Part shown: one piece after another, positions 60,435 to 64,000 of the stretch
Position numbering within the stretch: the stretch's first letter is position 1
Layout: every line of letters starts with the position of its first letter
NCBI RefSeq assembly: GCF_000524195.1
Contig: NW_020170381.1
Span: 2,524,714 to 2,588,713 of the forward strand
Direction of reading: 5' to 3'
DNA length: 64,000 bases
Source: Echinococcus granulosus
Taxonomy: Eukaryota; Platyhelminthes; Cestoda; Cyclophyllidea; Taeniidae
Made by a program: the position numbers and the translations under genes
Notes under the pieces: model-generated
What the model was told of the DNA's origin: nothing
What the model saw: the letters and a program-made list of their open reading frames with translations, nothing else
Databases searched by the model: none

Positions 60435-63387
60435 GTAGGTTCCGTATTTCCTCCCTTTTGCCTCAAAAATATCTGATAGTAAGTTTAAAATCCATGTAAA
60501 TTGAGCAAGCATGTTTAATTCTTTAGCCAGTTTATTAATTATGCACTTAACCAAAGTCTGCTTTCATTGCAGGAGGCCGGATGTATCATTGGGAAGGTAG
60601 TATTGTAGCGCCAAATTTTACGTAAATAAATTTTTAGAATGGGGAAACCATCAGCTTTCTCCGGAAAAGAGTGAGTAAAAGTTTTTCATGCTGCAAAATG
60701 AGGAATTATGTATATTTTTTTAATTTCAAATATTTGCTAATAAAGGCGATAATAACTTTGTGAAACCTGAAGAGAAATGCTTGTCATGAGCGCTCAAAAT
60801 ATTCCTAATTTCTAAGCATGAAAAGTTAGAACTTTGGATGGGCTAGAAAATGTTTTCCAGCATGAATGCCAATGCTTACTTTCCACTTCACAAAACGAAT
60901 AAAAGCATTTTGAAGGACTACTCTTCGAACCCAGCTAAGGCTCAGCTAAGTGCGTTGTCACGTGGGCGATTTGTTTTTAGCCACGCCCCATTGCCCCTAC
61001 TTGTGGACGTAGTTGCATCGGTCATGACAGAACTCCTCGAGAGAAGATTCTATTGCTAGACAGTCCTTACTCTGGCGAGAGGGTATACAAAACACTCACA
61101 TCTAATCGTTTATGCACGCGTCCTCGCCTAACGCTTTACGTGATGTTTTCATGTAACAGCACACCCACTTTAATGACATTGAACTAGATTTGGCACTTGA
61201 AAGTACAAATTAGTCTGTAATTTCTGCGTCCTTTGAAGTTGATTACCTGATGGGACTGAAGTAAATGCCAGAGACGAACGAAGTTTGGCTTGCACAGTTT
61301 ACTTTGGTGACGGCTTTCACTTTTAGAGCGGAGCAAAAATTAAGGTGTCTGACAGGGGTGTAAAGGAGAGAATCGTCTCTGTTTCCGGAAATATGTCGGC
61401 TGTAATTCGTGTTATTAAACTATTCTGTCGAGAATTTGCTTGGGTATGTTCCATATTTTAACACCATTGGTGACGCTTGAAAAACTTGAGTGAATGCAAA
61501 CTTTGCAACTGAATAATGGCCAATCAATTTGATATTACTACGTTTTGACTGCTTTATCATCATGAGTTAGGCTTAAAGTGAACAAGCTTTTATCCTTTGC
61601 AGTGTAATTTGGATTGACAATTACTCACCATGGTCAAAAAGGAAGCATTTGACTACCAAAGACTTCCAGCTAAAGCAGCAAACAACAACGTTTTTATAAC
61701 AAATGGGATTTATGAACTAGGCATGTGCTGCTCATGATTTAAGTAGGCAGATATAAGGAGAAGCAAAGTATAAATTCATTACAGAGGGTTTTATTTATGC
61801 CACAATATGTCCTTGATGAATTGTTTTATAATACAAACAGATGTACGCTGATCGTTTGACAATGGAGAACATTTCAAACATTCCCAAGTTCATTTTTCGG
61901 ATACTTTTGCCCACCTCGCTTTGTGGACCTCTAATTGGCCAGCATGGAGAAAGTATTCACAAGCTAAGACAGGTAATGATATCTACTTAGCAAGATAACT
62001 TTGCTAAAGTTTGATCTATAAAATAATGATTAGCAGACAAAGTGATGAAAAAAATATGTGGTAGGGAGAGATTTCAGAATTCCATGAAATCTACTCCTGT
62101 ATACATCAGTCTACGCATGCTTTTTCATCCATTCTCTTCCAAAAATGCTTTTAACATCCACATTGTTTGCACGGATTCATCTCAAGGAACGTAGACACAT
62201 TGACACAACCACAAGAGTAAAAAGGATAGCGCAGTAAAAACTAGTGGTGCAGTTAGGTTATGATTCATTTCAGTGCCAGCTGACGAAATTTAACTGATGC
62301 GCAACTCAACCGATTCGTTATTTTGCACTAACTCTGTCGCCCGTTTCTTCTCAGCTTACGGGTTCCCTGCTCAAGATTACACGGCATAAATTGCCCAACT
62401 CAACCGATCGCATTCTCTTCATCTACGGTACAGTCGCGGCGATTACGATGTGCCTTGAGATGATATGCGCTCTGGTGGGAGAGGTACGTTGGCGGTGAGT
62501 GACAAGTGTCGCCACGCAGTGATGCACCCTTAGAAATAGACAAACGCAGGCAAATCCTATTAATCCAGAAGTTGACAACATGACCCTACCGACTAATCAA
62601 AGAAGTTAGTGCATCATTTTAGGCATTAGCTTTCCGAAAAGGTAACCTTTTATTATCAGAACAAAGAAGTATATCACCTCAAAGTACAAATAGGGGAAGT
62701 GTTCACGTGTTACAGTAACTGTGCGAAATGGGAAAGGAATTTTGCCGGGGTTTTTACGAGTTACGCACAAACAGAAGATGTATGAGCCAAGCGGAGTTAA
62801 ACAGGAGTGGAGGTAGGAATGCAAATTAACGTCCCTGCATCTATGCTGATTCAAAAAGGTCATTTTAGGCATGGAGAGGAATATCACCGTGAGGTGTGCA
62901 AATAAATTTTTGGGATGCCCAAGAATGTTGACAATCTGTTAACAGCTTTCTGATCTCAAGGAAAACCTTAAGCAAGTAGTTTCTTGTAATTAGTAATTTC
63001 TACCTATTTAGGCCTATTTTACATGCAGCAGATGAAAGTGCGCAGTCACACGTTCACGTGAGAGAGGGCTCCTGGAATGAGGCTAGGGAGGATTCTGACT
63101 AACCCCAACACGGCGCGATGCGCAAAGTAACCATTGTGCGTAAAATGGAGGCACATTTAGATAGCATTCGTGCAAAGTACTGGCAACATTATTCAAAATT
63201 TAAGGAAACCGATTTTTCATAATAGATCAAGGGGAGATCAAACGAAATACCATACATTCCACCGTCTAAAACTGCCAGTGCCTACTCAGGGGTGCCTTCT
63301 TCTCCTCAGAGGCTGAAATTTGCAGCTCCAATGATTTCCAGACCGTGCACTTTTCGAAACAGTGGACAAAGAGTCACCGACTTAAAG
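60330..63387 (+). CDS. Poly(rC)-binding-protein-like KH-domain protein (partial, runs past the window)
   Basis: PCBP/hnRNP E proteins bind C-rich RNA through three KH domains and control mRNA stability, splicing and translation. Exons: 60330-60434, 60573-60596, 60638-60670, 61327-61443, 61841-61972, 62355-62483, 63310-63387, all phase 0, 206 residues. KH1 (about 25-93): VSIRCLMSRR, EAGCIIGK, NGETISFLRK, SGAKIKVSDRGVKERIVSVS, with GxxG at 42-45. KH2 (about 108-180): FRILLPTSLCGPLIGQHGES, LTGSLLKITRHKLPNSTDRI, MCLEMICALVGE, with GxxG at 126-129; compare PCBP KH2 with CGSLIG, LPNSTERA and ECVKQICVVMLE. The third KH domain should lie beyond the right edge. The ATG at 60330 gives an N-terminus of PCBP-like length; another in-frame ATG is at 60282. 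Confidence 0.9.
60573..60596 (+). CDS. PCBP-like 24-nt microexon (EAGCIIGK)
   Basis: CATTGCAG acceptor, GTAGTA donor, exactly eight codons EAGCIIGK, equivalent to EVGSIIGK of PCBP KH1 and, as I recall, the same exon size as in vertebrate PCBP2. Confidence 0.88.
60638..60670 (+). CDS. PCBP-like 33-nt microexon (NGETISFLRKR)
   Basis: TTTTTAG acceptor, GTGAGT donor, eleven codons, equivalent to KGESVKKMREE of PCBP KH1. It completes the GxxG loop. Confidence 0.87.
61327..61443 (+). CDS. PCBP-like exon 4 (second half of KH1)
   Basis: CACTTTTAG acceptor, GTATGT donor, 117 nt. Encodes SGAKIKVSDRGVKERIVSVS and then GNMSAVIRVIKLFCREF, the beta strands and last helix of KH1; compare SGARINISEGNCPERIITL in PCBP. 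Confidence 0.9.
61841..61972 (+). CDS. PCBP-like exon 5 (linker and first half of KH2)
   Basis: 132 nt between ACAAACAG and GTAATG. Encodes an 14-residue linker, then PKFIFRILLPTSLCGPLIG and QHGESIHKLRQ. Confidence 0.92.
62355..62483 (+). CDS. PCBP-like exon 6 (second half of KH2)
   Basis: 129 nt between TTCTCAG and GTACGT. Encodes LTGSLLKITRHKLPNSTDRI and a helix ending CLEMICALVGE; LPNST is a KH2 hallmark of PCBPs. Confidence 0.93.
62484..63309 (+). other. PCBP-like intron 6
   Basis: An 826-base intron, no gene recognised. Confidence 0.6.
63310..63387 (+). CDS. PCBP-like exon 7 (inter-KH linker)
   Basis: 78 nt between TCTCCTCAG and GTAAGA, phase 0. Encodes RLKFAAPMISRPCTF and a polar end. 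In PCBP2 the corresponding linker exon also follows KH2 and is of similar size, but sequence similarity is weak. Confidence 0.6.
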
Positions 63388-64000
63388 GTAAGACATTCAG
63401 TAATTTAATGAAAGGCACGTCTGGCCTACAAGCCACTGAAAGGCGATACGAATCACTAAAGGACACGTTTCCCTCAGGAAAATGCATTAGCAAGGTAATC
63501 ACTTTGTGCGGTCCATTAGTGGTCCTTGTATAAGTGATTTCGATTTCAACTTAAGCCAAGATCTTTTGGCTCTATTGCGGCATTGGTGACTAAAAGATGA
63601 AAATTGAAGACATCAACGGTGCCAATGTAAATGATTTTATTTCGTTGAGGAAATATTTTTTGACTTCCACCAGAATTTTTTGTTTTGCAAATGTGTGAAT
63701 AGTCTAAAACCTAAATCTGCTTTCGTTTAATTTGGCAAACGGACACAATATAATGCTAACAGTAAAAGCTAACTGCGTTTTTGTGTAAACCCCAATTAAA
63801 TCCAAATTACCTTCTAAGCCCGACCACATGCAGATCGGCAAAAGGCAACATGCTGCGTCCAAACAGACAAAAGGTTAAGCAGGTGAGGTTCTTTAAAGTG
63901 CAAACCAAATAACTTTAATTTTTCTTAGTAAAATAAATACTATTTTAGTTTATTATCCTTCTCCGCTGTAACACCAACCTGCTTGCAAATTCCACCCTTA
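63388..64000 (+). other. Right-edge sequence, probably intron of the PCBP-like gene
   Basis: No KH3 sequence or phased exon was found before the window ends. Confidence 0.5.

Noticed and set aside
60850..61059. Open frame ending RFVFSHAP...VVASVMTELLE, which resembles the end of a KH domain
   Set aside because: It has no GT donor before its stop, and the exon at 61327-61443 fits KH1 far better in sequence, phase and length.

Overview
The window is eukaryotic nuclear DNA: multi-exon genes with GT-AG introns, AATAAA signals and no operon-like spacing. The protein families are metazoan (integrin alpha, a PCTAIRE-type cyclin-dependent kinase, NFX1, a poly(rC)-binding protein). Divergence from vertebrate sequences, T-rich sense-strand introns and moderate GC suggest an invertebrate. 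A lophotrochozoan, perhaps a parasitic flatworm, is my best guess, but no single feature proves this.

Layout, left to right. (1) 554-4530, + strand: the 3' half of an integrin alpha subunit, 11 exons, about 500 C-terminal residues, entering from the left edge. (2) 5142-5643, - strand: the complete ribosomal protein eS10, two exons, convergent with the integrin gene. (3) 8515-36017, - strand: a complete eight-exon PCTAIRE kinase (CDK16/17/18 type, 880 aa in my model) with large introns and unusually long N- and C-terminal extensions. (4) 36018-39485: a 3.5 kb region between divergent genes, with copies of a dispersed repeat. (5) 39486-55756, + strand: a complete ten-exon NFX1-type protein (1039 aa): RING/PHD-like finger, NFX1 zinc-finger array, degenerate R3H domain. 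(6) 55757-60329: mostly featureless, with one possible old mobile element. (7) 60330-63387 onward, + strand: the 5' half of a KH-domain poly(rC)-binding-protein gene, six to seven exons, running off the right edge.

All exon joins were checked by reading phase: each predicted junction keeps the frame and falls on a GT donor and AG acceptor. The genes are neighbours and nothing suggests a shared pathway: cell adhesion, translation, kinase signalling, transcriptional or post-transcriptional control, and RNA binding.

The more unusual observations are the exact match of KH-gene exon lengths (24, 33, 117, 132, 129 nt) to my recollection of vertebrate PCBP genes; an R3H domain lacking its signature His; an integrin tail with KFFER in place of GFFKR; a base-composition skew that flips between the divergent kinase and NFX1 genes; a dispersed repeat family; and a tRNA-like SINE candidate inside a kinase intron. 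I see no CRISPR, prokaryotic gene, intact transposase or confident tRNA/rRNA gene.
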